Source: Anniella stebbinsi (Eukaryota; Chordata; Lepidosauria; Squamata; Anniellidae). From it: a stretch of DNA of 64,000 bases. Positions 22,253 through 32,790 of this stretch are shown here, piece by piece. The position numbers were made by a program, and so were the translations under genes. The stretch is from NCBI GenBank assembly GCA_029215795.1, contig JARDYH010000004.1:212948517-213012516 (forward strand). The letters are read 5' to 3'. The notes under the pieces were generated by a model. The model did no database searches and was not told the DNA's origin. It worked only from the letters and a program-made list of their open reading frames with translations. Numbering within the stretch: the first letter of the stretch is position 1; each line of letters opens with the position of its first letter.

Positions 22253-24031
22253 TCCTGGCTATCTCTCCCTCCTTTTCCCCTCTTAGATCCAAGACTGGAA
22301 ATAAATCTAACTCAGGTAGTGGGTAGGAGAGACTTAAGGATCAGAGTTCTGGGGGAAGGGATTATTATTTCCCTGTAAATGTCTCCCCTACTAATGTCGC
22401 TATACCTAGCATCCCAGTTAATTGGCAAAAAGGTGTTTTCCAATGTAACATGTATTTTTTGCCTTTAGAACACATTGAATAGTCCCTGAAATATTTTAGT
22501 TGGAAAATGTACCCCATTTGACAATACCCTGTTTATTGAAATGACACAATTCATACTTAATAGCTTTGGAAATGTATGTGCCATACCACATAATAAAAGA
22601 GTATCAGCAGATAGCTGCTTTTCTTCTTTTCACTGATTATTTTCTTTTAAAAAATAATAATAAATTACACATTAAATGAAAATTAATATAAAATAGGCCC
22701 TGGAGAAAATAAAGCAATTGACACGTGTGCTAAAATAAATCTGTTCCTTCTACAAACATCTTTCAAAGCAAAGTTATAGCTCAATAAGGAAGACATATTT
22801 CCATCTTAAAGTTAGCTGTAAATATTTTACTAGCTGTCTCTTGGCACATTTTCAGCTCCAAGGGAAGAAAAATTTGCATGGTGTTTTCAGCAATCTGCTC
22901 TCAAAGTTGAGGTGAAGGATCCTAAAAATATGCAGTAACAGTACATGAGTTTAACATTCCTCCACAGTACCCATACATGGCTGGCTGGTATGAGCCTAAT
23001 CCACAGTCTTTAGGATAAGGCTTGTAAAATTCCTGTGGCGTTTCATTGGCATTAGTGTGGGAAGGGAGGAGTAGCAGGTTAGGCTATAGATATCCACCAA
23101 ACTAGAACCCTATTTAGGTATTGATCCCATCCCCAATGTCCCCTTGAGTCCACGCCCCTTCAGTCCACATCCTCCCCACACTGATGTCTGAAGGGGATAT
23201 TCTACTCTACATGATCAAGAACTGGGTTTGCCCCTGTTGTGCCAAGGTTGCAGAATACAGGCGGGGTCTGACACATGGGGATGTTGAAGCCAGAGCCGAC
23301 ATGAACACCACACTCCTTTGATTGTTTTAGTCCTCTCAAATTTGGGGAAATGCCAGAAGAGGACAAGCGCCTTTCACGGCCTATTGGGCAGCAGCCATAT
23401 TTCTTGGAAGAAAGGTCTAGGAAACTGTGATGCAGCCACATGAACAGTTGACCTAAAGGAGTATGTTGTGACTGAGCCATCTGGTCAGCTGACTTAAAGT
23501 AGCCTCACGTGATCTAGCTAGAGGACCCATTACTCATGAAAGCATTGGAGGGGTTGGGTCTGAAGAGAGATAATACAAGAGGAAATTCCTCTACTTCTTT
23601 TTTTAGGCCAGGGTGGGCTTAAGTGCTGCTAAGAGTCAGGTACTGGGCCTAGTGTGGTAAATGGATCTTTCATTGGATTCTGTCAAAACTGCTTGAACTG
23701 CAAGCAAATTTGATTGTTTATACTTTTCCATGACACAGTTCCAGTCATCGAAGTCATCAAACCCATTCTGGACTCCCGACAGGGCAGTATCCGAGCCTTA
23801 TATTCCACACTATGCCAGCCCTCAGCCAATGCCTTTCCCATCCCATACCTGCCATTACTGAAGAATCTGTCAACAACTGAGTTTATTTACCCTTCCTTGT
23901 TCCAGCAAATTTGTGGAGGTACACTGCCCATTTGTGAAACAGCAGTACAGGAAATACTTCAGAGTAAGCATCCTCCTAGGAGTAGCTCCATTGGCATGTG
24001 AAAAGCTTCTGTTTGACACTTAACACAGTAG
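22253..24031. other. Long unassigned stretch
   Basis: Mostly AT-rich to about 22950, then mixed. No repeat family, RNA gene or domain-bearing frame is recognised. A 95-codon plus-strand frame at 23714-24001 has no recognisable motif. Confidence 0.4.
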
Positions 24032-24145
24032 TCCAGCCTTTCCTAAATTGGTGCCCTTCAGAAGTTATGGACATCTACTCCCATCAGCCCCAGCCAGTAG
24101 GGCTAATGGTCAGGAATGCTGGGAACTGTCATTTGCAGGGCTTTA
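24032..24145. mobile_element. hAT-type MITE fragment
   Basis: CAGCCTTTCCTAAATTGGTG then CTCCCATCAGCCCCAGCC and TGGTCAGGAATGCTGGGAAC match the complete element at 48311-48446. The right terminus is lost. Confidence 0.65.
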
Positions 24146-25519
24146 GGGTAGAGAAGTCTGCAGTAGACCCTTCCTGGATCTGTTTGTGAGAAAAGACCAC
24201 AACCTGTTACAGACTACAGCTAGCATCCTGAAATACTCATGACACCAGTCACAGCAATGTGAAGGTGCAATACATCTCTTTCCAACGCAATGTGGGGATG
24301 AGCCAAAAGAGGGTATGTTTTTGTATAAAACAATAAAATCTTCCAGTACTGGCAATATTTCCCCCTCTTTCTTTTGGTGATTTGTTTTTAAAGAGTGTTC
24401 TGAAAGTGGATGAAACTGTGTTTGTCTGTTCAGTGATGGCAATGCTGATCCATTGCCCTTACTCAATTGGCTTTGCAATATCACCATCTAATTGGCTGCA
24501 CAGTGTCACAGTGTCCTGCCTCCCCTAGTGTCTGTGTAATGAATGACTTATTGACCCCTTCATGTCATGCTGTTTTCCCATCAAAAAGATCCACATTGGC
24601 TTTTTGCCCTGCCAAGAAGATGTGGGTACCTATAACCTTTTCCCTCCTGGGGCAGCTGAGAAGGCATCAATTTTTAGTGGGGAAATGGAAGAAGACAATG
24701 CAGTTAAGAAGCTCCTCCTCTGAGCAGTATTCAGCTTTAAACTGCAGCTGCCACAGCTGTATTTCAAAAACAAAATATGCCAGGGGGAAACTAAATACAA
24801 CTAAGTGCCACATATATTTTGACCCCGAGTATTCACTCTGCTCACTATATGGGAAATGTTTGGACATTTTGGAAAACATTGGATCTTTCATCTCCAGTAG
24901 ACATATTTAAGGCATCAGCCCATTTTCAATTTCATGGGTGAAAGCAGTGCTCTAAGAGCAAAAACTGAAATGTCCCTCCATGCTCACCACCTGTATCTTT
25001 GCTGATAGACTGCTGCTTTTTTCAGGTCTTCCCAATCTGATTAGCAATCTGTCAGGCAGGACAGTGTCCAACAGGGAGGTGAAGCACACAGAATCTGCCC
25101 GACCCATGCGGTTGCCTTATTCACACACACCGCAGCCACTTACAGAGGAGTGACTCAGTGAACATGTAAATAGAGCCCAAGCACCTGCAAGAATGTTGGT
25201 TCTACCGTATAATTAACATGTACAGATGGCATCAACAGATCCACAGCTTTAGGAGGCTACAATGTCATTAACAGTTGTCTGAATCTACCCAGCTGTCATA
25301 AGTTCCTCTCAGCACTTGCTTGATCATTGTAAACTGAGCCTTCTTTCCAAATCCTTATCTTTTTGCCAGCGTTTTTAAATAGGTCTCTTCAAACACAGGC
25401 TGTCCATCCTCCTCCTACAGAAACAACTTTCGGCGAACAGTTTAAATGGCACATCAGCTCTAGTGAGAAGTCACTGAAAAAACATAAAGGAAAAACAAAC
25501 AAACAAGCTGAAATCACAC
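24146..25519. other. Unassigned stretch
   Basis: A 147-codon plus-strand frame at 24467-24910 has no recognisable domain or composition signal. No repeats are assigned. Confidence 0.35.
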
Positions 25520-25729
25520 CTGCAGAAACATACGGGAGAACATCCATGTGGATAGTGGGGGTTGTTCCATCAGTCAAGATATTTGGTGTTACAGCCAGAG
25601 TGCTTATCTTGGAATCTGAATCTGTGGCCTCTTTCTGAAGCTTTTGATTTGCTTTGGCGAGTAACATCTCTATCCTTTTCGTTGTTCCCCAGAATGTATC
25701 TAAAAATAATTGTAGGCGGCATTCCCCTT
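25520..25729 (-). other. Possible coding exon (weak candidate)
   Basis: The minus strand has a 70-codon segment that reads as ordinary protein: CRLQLFLDTFWGTTKRIEML, then ANQKLQKEATDSDSK and ending near HMDVLPYVSA. It is preceded by GTGTGACAG (possible acceptor, weak pyrimidine tract) and followed by GCAG|GTGTGA (possible donor). Between these sites it is 210 bases, phase 1 at both ends. There is no stop in this frame. It matches no transposon protein I can recognise. The opposite strand is also partly open, and no partner exon was found. It could equally be chance or a non-coding conserved segment. Confidence 0.2.
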
Positions 25730-25934
25730 CTGTCACACAATCGACACTTCATAACAAATGAACACCCTGCTTACAAGACAAATACAATAGGAATATGACT
25801 CATCTCCTCAGCACTGTGGTTGGTATGGAGGAGGGGATGGTACTGGACTTCTTGCTTAGGGAGTCAAGGAAATAAATTTTATTGCTGTTTAGAAATCACA
25901 CATACGTTTTCTAAGGAACAGCAGATACTGCCTT
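25730..25934. other. Unassigned short stretch
   Basis: No repeat is recognised. It ends in a local duplication of the phrase GACCTCATCTACACC that precedes the family A copy. Confidence 0.3.
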
Positions 25935-26072
25935 AGACCTCATCTACACCAAGACCTCATCTAAGACCTCATCTACACCAAGCAGGATATTGCACTATGA
26001 AAGCAGTATGAAAGTAATATATAAAAGGCAGGAGCCACACCAAGCAGGATATAGTTGTATAAAAGCGGTATA

Positions 26073-26807
26073 TAGGGATGTGCATTGTATTGGACCCAGT
26101 ACTGATATAAATCGGTGGAAATCAGGCATCCGATGTCCGATTCCGATGCTGGCCGCAGGAGGTCCAATTTCTCCCGATCTTATTTTTTTTCCGATCCAAT
26201 TAATATTGGAAAAAGTCAGAAAATCGGGCCTCCATTTTATGTGTTTTTGCCATAGGCTTGCATGGAGGGAAAGAAAGCTTTCCCCCCATGCAAGTCTATG
26301 GGGAAAACATGGTAGCGAGTGACTGGGTGACTAGGGACCTCCCTCCCTCCCCCCTCGTGCTTTTTACCTGCCGCCGCCGTCCGCTGCCACCCGCTGCCGC
26401 CTGCTGCTCCATACTACTGAGAAACAGGCTGCAAAACCTGTTTATCAGTATTATGGAGCAGCGGGCGGCAGTGGGCGGCAGCGGGCGGCAGCGGGCGGCA
26501 GCGGGCGGCAGCGGGCGGCAGCATGGTATGGCAGCAGGTAAAGAGCGTGAGTGGGGGAGGGAGGGGGAGGGCTGCTATTTTAGGTGTTTTCCCCATAGAT
26601 TTGCATTGGGGAGGGGGAAAGCTTTCTTTCCCCCAATGAAAGCCTATGGGGAAAACACCTAAAATGGTGGTCCAGTATCAAAATTGGAACTTCCGATTTT
26701 GCATTGGGATTGGATCAGACTTCTGATTTTTCCGATCCGATACTTTACAAAATCTGAAGTTCTGATTTTGATACCGATACGATTTTTGGGGTCCATGCAC
26801 TTCCGTA
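26073..26807. mobile_element. hAT-type non-autonomous element (TAGGGATGTGCA group)
   Basis: Starts TAGGGATGTGCATT and ends in a decayed TGCACTTCCGTA. The flanking words CGGTATAT and TGGTATAT are a likely 8-bp target duplication. Outer parts repeat CCGAT words; inner parts carry AAAGCTTTCCCCCCATGCAA with its inverse near 26600-26640, and a central hairpin ACTGAGAAACAGGCTGCAAAACCTGTTTATCAGT-like at about 26413-26447. Layout matches 45486-46379 and 56826-57493. Confidence 0.7.
26461..26520. repeat. 10-bp minisatellite GCGGGCGGCA x6
   Basis: Six tandem units of GCGGGCGGCA, one with a T for C, inside the hAT-type element beside its central hairpin. Confidence 0.9.
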
Positions 26808-26896
26808 TGGTATATGGTATGTGTCAATGGGCCCCAACAGTTGTCAATGCACTTCAGTACTGCTATAAAGCAGTAGGGTGGCTCCTGCCTTTTATA

Positions 26897-27217
26897 TAGG
26901 GTGACCATATGAAAAGGAAGATAGGGCTTCTGTATCTTTAACAGTTGTACTGAAAAGGGAATTTCAGCAGGTGCCATTTGTATGCTTGCAGCACCTGGTG
27001 AAATTCCCTCTTCATCACAACAGTTCAAACTGCAGGAGCCCTGCCTAGCATGACAAGATACAAAAGAGAGCAGGGCTTCTGCAGCTTTAACTGTTGTGAT
27101 GAAGAGGGAATTTCACCAGGTGCTGCATGCATACACATGACACCTGCTGAAATTCCCTTTTCAATACAACTGTTAAAGATACAGGAGCCCTGTCCTCCTT
27201 TTTATATGGTCACCCTA
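26897..27217. mobile_element. hAT-type fold-back element (TAGGGTGACCA group), 321 bp
   Basis: Starts TAGGGTGACCATATG and ends CATATGGTCACCCTA-like. Flanked by exact 8-bp duplications CTTTTATA at 26889-26896 and 27218-27225. Almost the whole element is one hairpin: arms 26897-27045 and 27070-27217 with a 24-base loop. It sits in family A, so it is younger than that copy. Relatives: 55667-55993 and, by termini, 42494-42912. Confidence 0.85.
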
Positions 27218-27269
27218 CTTTTATATACCGCTTTCATAGTGCAATATCCTGCTTAGTGTGGATGAGGTT

Positions 27270-27975
27270 TAAGATCTGCAAGAGAGGCCCTTTCGAGGAC
27301 ATCCCTATTTGGAGAGGCTCCTATACCACTTCTGAATTGTGGAATGCTCTCTCTTCAGAGCTAAGACTGGTCTCCACTCTCCTGGCTTTGCAGATGCATC
27401 TCCTTAATTTGAAAAACAAAACAAAGGCAGCTATGTGGCCCATAAGAAAAATGCTAAATCCATATAGGGTAATGGCTTTATTAGGCTAGCTCAAAGATCA
27501 TTAAAATGTTCTAGCTTTCAAGATCTCTTGATATTTTCATCAGACAAAATACTATCAAAAAAGCAAGGTGGCAGAAGGGGGGAAGGGAAGGGTTTACTAG
27601 ATGTTGTAATCAGAATGTCTACATGGTCAGGATCTTAAGATGATAATGATGGAGGAAGGGTTGCAGACACTCAAATTCGGCTCTGAGAGATAATATGTTG
27701 GCCACCGAGTAGAACAAAGTCCCATTTTAAAAATTATAAAATCCGGCTGTTGACTCCAAACAAACTCGATTTCAATTGGCACCTTTAATTTGGCCTTTAA
27801 AAGTGAATACTGGGTTTAATATGGTTTCAGTTTTGTTTTAATATGGTTATTGCTTTCATGCCTTTATGTGTTATAGTTGTTGTTGTTTTTTAATTGCTGT
27901 ATGCCACTTTGGTGACAGTTGTGGTAAGGTGGAATATAAATACTATAAATAAATCATTAACATAAATAAATAAAT
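27270..27975 (+). mobile_element. L2/CR1-type LINE 3' end, split by a Penelope-like tail
   Basis: The first part (about 27270-27410) encodes CKRGPFEDIPIW, then ELWNALSSELR, the usual LINE ORF2 end. The second part (about 27770-27975) is the 3' UTR with TATGCCACTTTGGTGACAGT, AATATAAATACTATAAATAAA and an (AAAT)n tail. The 350 bases between do not belong to it (see 27415-27765). Confidence 0.7.
27415..27765 (-). mobile_element. Probable Penelope-like element 3' tail, minus strand
   Basis: The minus strand reads TCTGATGAAAATATCAAGAG, then ATCTTGAAAGCTAG, ...GAGCTAGCCTAATAAAG, then CATTACCC. The order CTGATGAA...GAAAGCT...AATAAAG is typical of the non-coding end of Penelope-like retroelements in vertebrates. 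This assignment is inference from the motif order, as no coding part is present. It interrupts an L2 end. Confidence 0.4.
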
Positions 27976-28594
27976 AAGCTGCCTTACATAAGGCAGACCA
28001 TTAGTCCATCCAGCCCAGTATAGTTGACACTGACTGGCAGTGGCTCTCCAGGGTTCAGGCCAGATCCTTTCCTAGCTAGGGATGGGCAAACACATAATGT
28101 TCAAGATTGGTAGGATTCTCTGAACATCTTCTCGCTGCTCCTCTCTTACTTAATTTCCACATGTCTTTGCCACTGCTCACTTTGCATGAATGGGAGAGCT
28201 GTACAAATCAAGCAGTGATTGAACAGGGAGATTTCGGCAAATCTCCTAAAGTTTTGCATCAGTCTCTCAAAATTTGAACAAATCTCCCAATTTCTGCAAA
28301 TTTCCTCCATAGAGTAAAGCAGGGCTGATATAGTCTGCTGGGAAAAATGTGTGCAAATTAGGAAATGTGGAATTGGGAATGAGAAGAACACGAGCAGGTA
28401 TTTAACGATTTCCAGACATTTTCGGAGGACATGTGCTCACGTTTGGGGCTTCAAATGGGGCATACTTGCATGTTTTGCAAGCACAATGGAAATTCTCATC
28501 CATCCCTATTCCTAACCTACCTGGGGATCACAAGGACTGGATGTGCGACTCTCAGCATTCAAAACATGTGTTGTACCACTGAGCAACAGCCTGT
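27976..28594 (-). mobile_element. tRNA-derived SINE, minus strand, split by a hAT element
   Basis: Plus-strand first part: GCTGCCTTACATAAGGCAGA, then CCATTAGTCCATCCAGCCCA, CTGACTGGCAGTGGCTCTCC, up to 28076. It resumes at 28509 with CCTACCTGGGGATCACAAGG and ends in the reversed tRNA-like head TGTTGTACCACTGAGCAAC at 28570-28588. The inserted block 28077-28508 is a hAT element. Confidence 0.75.
28077..28508. mobile_element. hAT-type non-autonomous element inside SINE, 432 bp
   Basis: Left end TAGGGATGGGCAAAC; right end, minus strand, TAGGGATGGATGAG. The 8-bp flanks TTCCTAGC (28069-28076) and TTCCTAAC (28509-28516) differ at one base. The SINE reads through once the block is removed, which confirms the boundaries. 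Confidence 0.85.
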
Positions 28595-28899
28595 CTGCTC
28601 AATACACATTCACTATTCTATGGCAGTATTGCAAGCCTCAAGTTTCTCTGTCCGTGGTAAACACCCATTACTTTCCTTGGTGTTTCCTCCCTCATCAGCA
28701 TTCAGGATGGTCTGCATACCATGAAGAAGGGAGGGTCATTACAAGCACATAAATATGACACACAACAATAAATGGGATATAGCTGGTAAACAATTTGGCA
28801 AAGTGGATGCAGCTAGCTACCCTCTCATTTTTACAAAAAAAATGCATGGGGTGCAAAATTGTTTCTGTGCTGCACATTTCCCCCTTCCATGCTAATAGT

Positions 28900-29340
28900 G
28901 GCCACCATTAACACAACGGGGGAAATGTGCACTTTCTAGAGCTTTCAGAACCATGCATTCCTCCCTCTGCAAGGTTTACCCTTGTGTTAATAGGGCATTT
29001 AAGGCCCTCATTGGCACGGAAGGGGGATGCATGCGTTCCAGAGGCTCCAGAAAGTGCACATTATCCCCTTCCATTACCATGGAAGCAGGAAATGGGCACT
29101 TTTGGGAGCCTACAGAAATCACACATTTCCCCCCAACTGCATTACTGGTGGTCACCATCAATGCAATGTGGGGGTGGGAAGGTCTGGAAGCCAGGGCAGG
29201 CAGCTGCCGAGCACTTGCAAGCCTCAAGAGCGCTCAGCGGGGCTCATACAGCCCAGTTCATGGGGGGCAAGCTGCAGGAGCAGTGGGGCAAGCGCTCCCT
29301 GATTTCAGCCACCTCTGTCTGTGCAATTTGTATCTAGCTT
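28900..29340. repeat. Dispersed GC-rich repeat, family E
   Basis: Contains GGGCATTTAAGGCCCTCATT, CCAGAAAGTGCACATT and, near the end, GCGCTCAGCGGGGCTCATAC and GTTCATGGGG. These are shared with 40140-40390 and, in part, 2426-2900. Overlapping open frames on both strands are compositional. Confidence 0.5.
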
Positions 29341-31123
29341 TTTGTATCTAGAAGCTCAGGCACTTCATAGGACAAGTGATTTTAATCACAACTATATTTA
29401 TTTACATGTTTAGGTTAAAAACTTAGCAGGACAGACAGAGATTAATTAGGGTCATATACTACGGTGACATCATTGAAGATGAGTGGCTGAAAATAATCAT
29501 TTCTTAAGGAAAAGGTAGAGACCATCAATTATAGTTTCTGTAAAGTAGGGTGGAGTGAGAGAGTCAGAGTGATAAATGAATCCTCTAATAGGGTCTCTCA
29601 GCAAAATGTTATGTGTAAAAGTGAAGATCAGGTTGGACATCAAATCCTGTCATTTAGAGAAATGTCTGACCTTTGAGATGCGAAATAAATAAAAGGAAGA
29701 TGTATTGAGAACTAGGTGGTATGGCAAAGCAAAGATTGACCCAAAGGCTAATAATAACTGTGTGGTCTTGAACTTTAGCTGTGGTGCATTTGTTCTTGTC
29801 CAAAGATGACTAAGGGCATAATGAACATATCTTGCTAGTGGATCTACAACAGTGTTGGTTTAATTCCCAAAGAGTCTCTGGAACTGACACTAATATATAC
29901 CTGGACCCTCCTTACATTCCATTTTGCTGAAACACTTAATAAGCTTAATTTGAAATATTTTAAAGTTTAAACATCCCCAAACCAATGAACTAGATATAAA
30001 GATGATGCTATAGCAACAGATATTTTATCTCCCTGTCAGAAATTGCTGTCATAAAATATACATAATTTAAACTGAAGAAAACTCCTTTTTAAAAATAATT
30101 AATTGCTCTTGATTGAGGTACAGATGGGAAGCCGGGCTTGAAAAACGGGAAAATAATTTTAAAAGGACCCAAATCACATTTTCCACAGGATGGATCCAGA
30201 TTTAAGCTGCATCAACTGGTGATTGCAGAAATGGGCAATCCAGCCCTCTGAAAATGCAACACAAAGAGTCGTGTAATCCCACTGAATGGGGTTGCCTATA
30301 GTGGGGGGAAGATTCCCCAAAATACATATGGGGTGACCTTCCTGGGCCCAAACCTCTCTCCTCTTTTGTTAACATTACTAACCATACTGAGAGAATGTTA
30401 AACATCCCATGATAGCTGAGTTAGTTTTATGAGAGGACGAGATGGAGAAGGAATAGAAGACAAGTGAAAACGTGAGACTAGTACCTTAATTATACACTTA
30501 CAAACTTGTGCACTTCTAAGTTTCAAACAATTCCTCTCGAGGAGGATTGCTACCATTTCATTATGGACAAAACACAGTGCCCAGAGGAAGAAAGCTAATT
30601 TTAAACATCACCAGCACCATGTCTGTGCTAGAGAATGGAAAACTTCCTACCCTTAAGGAGGAACCAGCAGGTGCCGGTATAATTAAAAGGTACGTTGATT
30701 GAATAATTGTGTCACATAAAGCAAATAGGGCCATTCTAAATGAGAAAGTCATCCCGGATTGTTTCATTTGACTTTCAACACACACAAGCTATAAGACTAA
30801 TAATCACCTGTAAACTCCTGAGTCCCACTGACACGTAGCTAAATTTTCAGACTGAGCAATTCTTCAGTCTTTTATTTCGTTTTCAGCCCAAACCTATGAG
30901 TCACTGTTAAAGTAATAGGGCTGGATGTAGGGGGTCTCAGCTCAGTTTCTCAGGCACAATGGGTCCTATGCTAGTCCCAGACTCCTTCCAGAATCAAATT
31001 TCCCCACTGTCATCATTCCATTGAAGGTCAGCAAAATGCAGAGTGATTTTTCCAGGATGAAATGGGAGCAGACGTGGGGCTTAGTGGCGGTAGTGGCAGC
31101 AATAGCAAAGCCCAACACAGCAG
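29341..31123. other. Long unassigned stretch
   Basis: AT-rich sequence without a recognised repeat. No frame with a known domain. This is one of the longest repeat-poor parts of the window. Confidence 0.4.
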
Positions 31124-31131
31124 CTACTGGC

Positions 31132-31793
31132 TAGGGGTGTGCACGCCAAAAAATAATGTCGTTTATCATTACCGTCATTTCGGACCAAAAAAAATATTGT
31201 CTTCATTCATATCATAGGTGAACCATATCGTCTTCACGATAATTATCGTGAAAAAATGACTTTTTTGCAGCCCTATTTTAAAAGGAAAAAATGCCTATAA
31301 CTTCTGTATTTTAAAAGTTAGAGGCTTGAAACTTGGTCACAGTGCTTATGGGGTATGCCTAAGCATGTGCCAAATTTGAGATCGATCCTTCCAACCCTCG
31401 ATTTTATATGAAATTTTAAAAGATCATTTTCATTCTGACAGGTCTGAATGAACACACATAGTGAGCTGTCATTCTGATCTGTTAGAACGGAAATGATCTT
31501 TAATAAATTCATATAAAATCGAGGGTTGGAGGGATCGATCTCAAATTTCATACACATACTTAGGCATACCCCATAAGCACTGTGAATAAGTTTCAAGCCT
31601 CTAACTTTTTAAATACAGAAGTTATATGTATATTTATATGGCAGTCCGATAAAGTGATAAAATTGCCAGAATATTATCATCTCCGATGATTATCGTAGGT
31701 TTTTCTATCGTATCGTCATCGTTAAACACATGCATGATAACAACCTTATCGTATCATTATTGTACATTTTAATGATATGATAACACATCCCTA
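31132..31793. mobile_element. hAT-type element with long internal hairpin, 662 bp
   Basis: Starts TAGGGGTGTGCACGCC; the right end on the minus strand is TAGGGATGTGTTATCA. Flanks CTACTGGC (31124-31131) and CTATTGGC (31794-31801) form an 8-bp duplication with one change. Inside, 31296-31451 and 31469-31626 are inverted copies with a 17-base spacer. The outer parts are rich in ATCGT words. No transposase frame. Confidence 0.85.
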
Positions 31794-32192
31794 CTATTGG
31801 CTGGCAGACACCATTTTCCACACCATAAACTGCTACATCATCATGAAGTGTTATTCACAGGAACACTGGGAGAAGGAAAGTGGTAGTCACCAGTCTTCAG
31901 CCACTGGGAGGAATGCTGCTGTTGCCAATGCAACAGGATGTGACACAAGGACAAACTGGAAGTGGTGAAAGGCAAAAAAAAAAAATCCCCCTCTTGTTTG
32001 AGAACTTTCAGCCCAGTCTTACATAATGGACTTTTCCAGCAAAGCGGAAAATAATAATCACCAACAGCTCCTTTTTCAGCAACTCTTGGGGCTTTTTTCA
32101 GAAGCTGATAAACAAACAAACAATCCCCAATGCCACAGCCTTGTGCTAGAATGTAGCCATAAGATATGGTAACTAGGACCAAGCAAGACACG

Positions 32193-32225
32193 CATCATCA
32201 TCATCATCATCATTATCATCATCAC
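32193..32225. repeat. (CAT)n microsatellite
   Basis: ATC trinucleotides with one interruption, at the start of a MIR-like copy. Confidence 0.9.
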
Positions 32226-32425
32226 AGACTGACAGACATTTTTATAGTGTTTTCACGTGTCCAAAGAATTGCTCATGCATCATCTAATTGTAATCCTTAC
32301 AATATGGGGTCTGAGAGAGAATGCCTTAACTAATGCCGTATTAGCAAGTTCACAGCAGATGCAATACTCCAATCAGGGGGTTCCTGATTCATAGGCCAAA
32401 CTCTCAGCCGCTATGTGACACTTGC
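32226..32425 (-). mobile_element. MIR-like CORE-SINE, diverged, minus strand
   Basis: The plus strand has GCTCATGCATCATCTAATTG, TAATCCTTACAATATGGGGT and then GGCCAAACTCTCAGCCGCTA, in the order tail, core, reversed tRNA-like head. Diverged, so the family call is tentative. Confidence 0.4.
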
Positions 32426-32617
32426 CATCCCCTGCAGAAAGCCTTGCTTCTGCCATGATGCTTAAACCCAATCCATAACTCTAGTCTGTCCATTGCTATG
32501 CACAAACTATATTATTTGGAAAAACTAGAAGTCTTACCTTGATTGTAAAATCAGTAAATGGCCATGAAATAGCAGCCCCAAACACAATGTGTTTTCCACA
32601 GTTATTTTTACATGGCT

Positions 32618-32790
32618 GTCCACCCTCTTCCTTTTCTCTCTCCCCCAGGAGTCACCTCCTCCTCCTCCTCTTCTCCCCCCACTCCAGTGCTGTTGCTGCT
32701 GCCCTCCTCCTCCCCTCCTTCACCTCCACCCCATGACCACAGTCACTTTCCTTCTCTTTCTCTCACTTCCCCCTCAACAACATTCCTCAA
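32618..32790. repeat. Polypyrimidine tract
   Basis: C/T-rich low-complexity DNA with CTCCTCCTCCTCCTC, CTGTTGCTGCTGCC and TTCTCTTTCTCTC. Serine/leucine/proline-rich frames across it are artefacts. Confidence 0.8.

Larger units (their letters stand above)
25965..27269. mobile_element. Harbinger-like MITE, family A, split by two hAT elements
   Basis: The left end GACCTCATCTACACCAAGCA and the right end, read on the minus strand AACCTCATCCACACTAAGCA, are inverted copies. The host parts are 25965-26072, 26808-26896 and 27218-27269. TAA flanks both outer ends (25962-25964 and 27270-27272), fitting a Harbinger-type 3-bp duplication. The undivided copy is at 51300-51546. Just upstream, the phrase GACCTCATCTA is repeated three times (25935-25970), a local slippage of the terminus. 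Confidence 0.75.

Noticed and set aside
24467..24910. 147-codon plus-strand frame outside repeats
   Set aside because: No recognisable domain, irregular composition, no convincing splice sites; kept as chance.
22199..26520. Tandem arrays at 22199 and 26461 considered as CRISPR-like arrays
   Set aside because: Units are 3 and 10 bases without spacers; these are simple repeats in a vertebrate genome.
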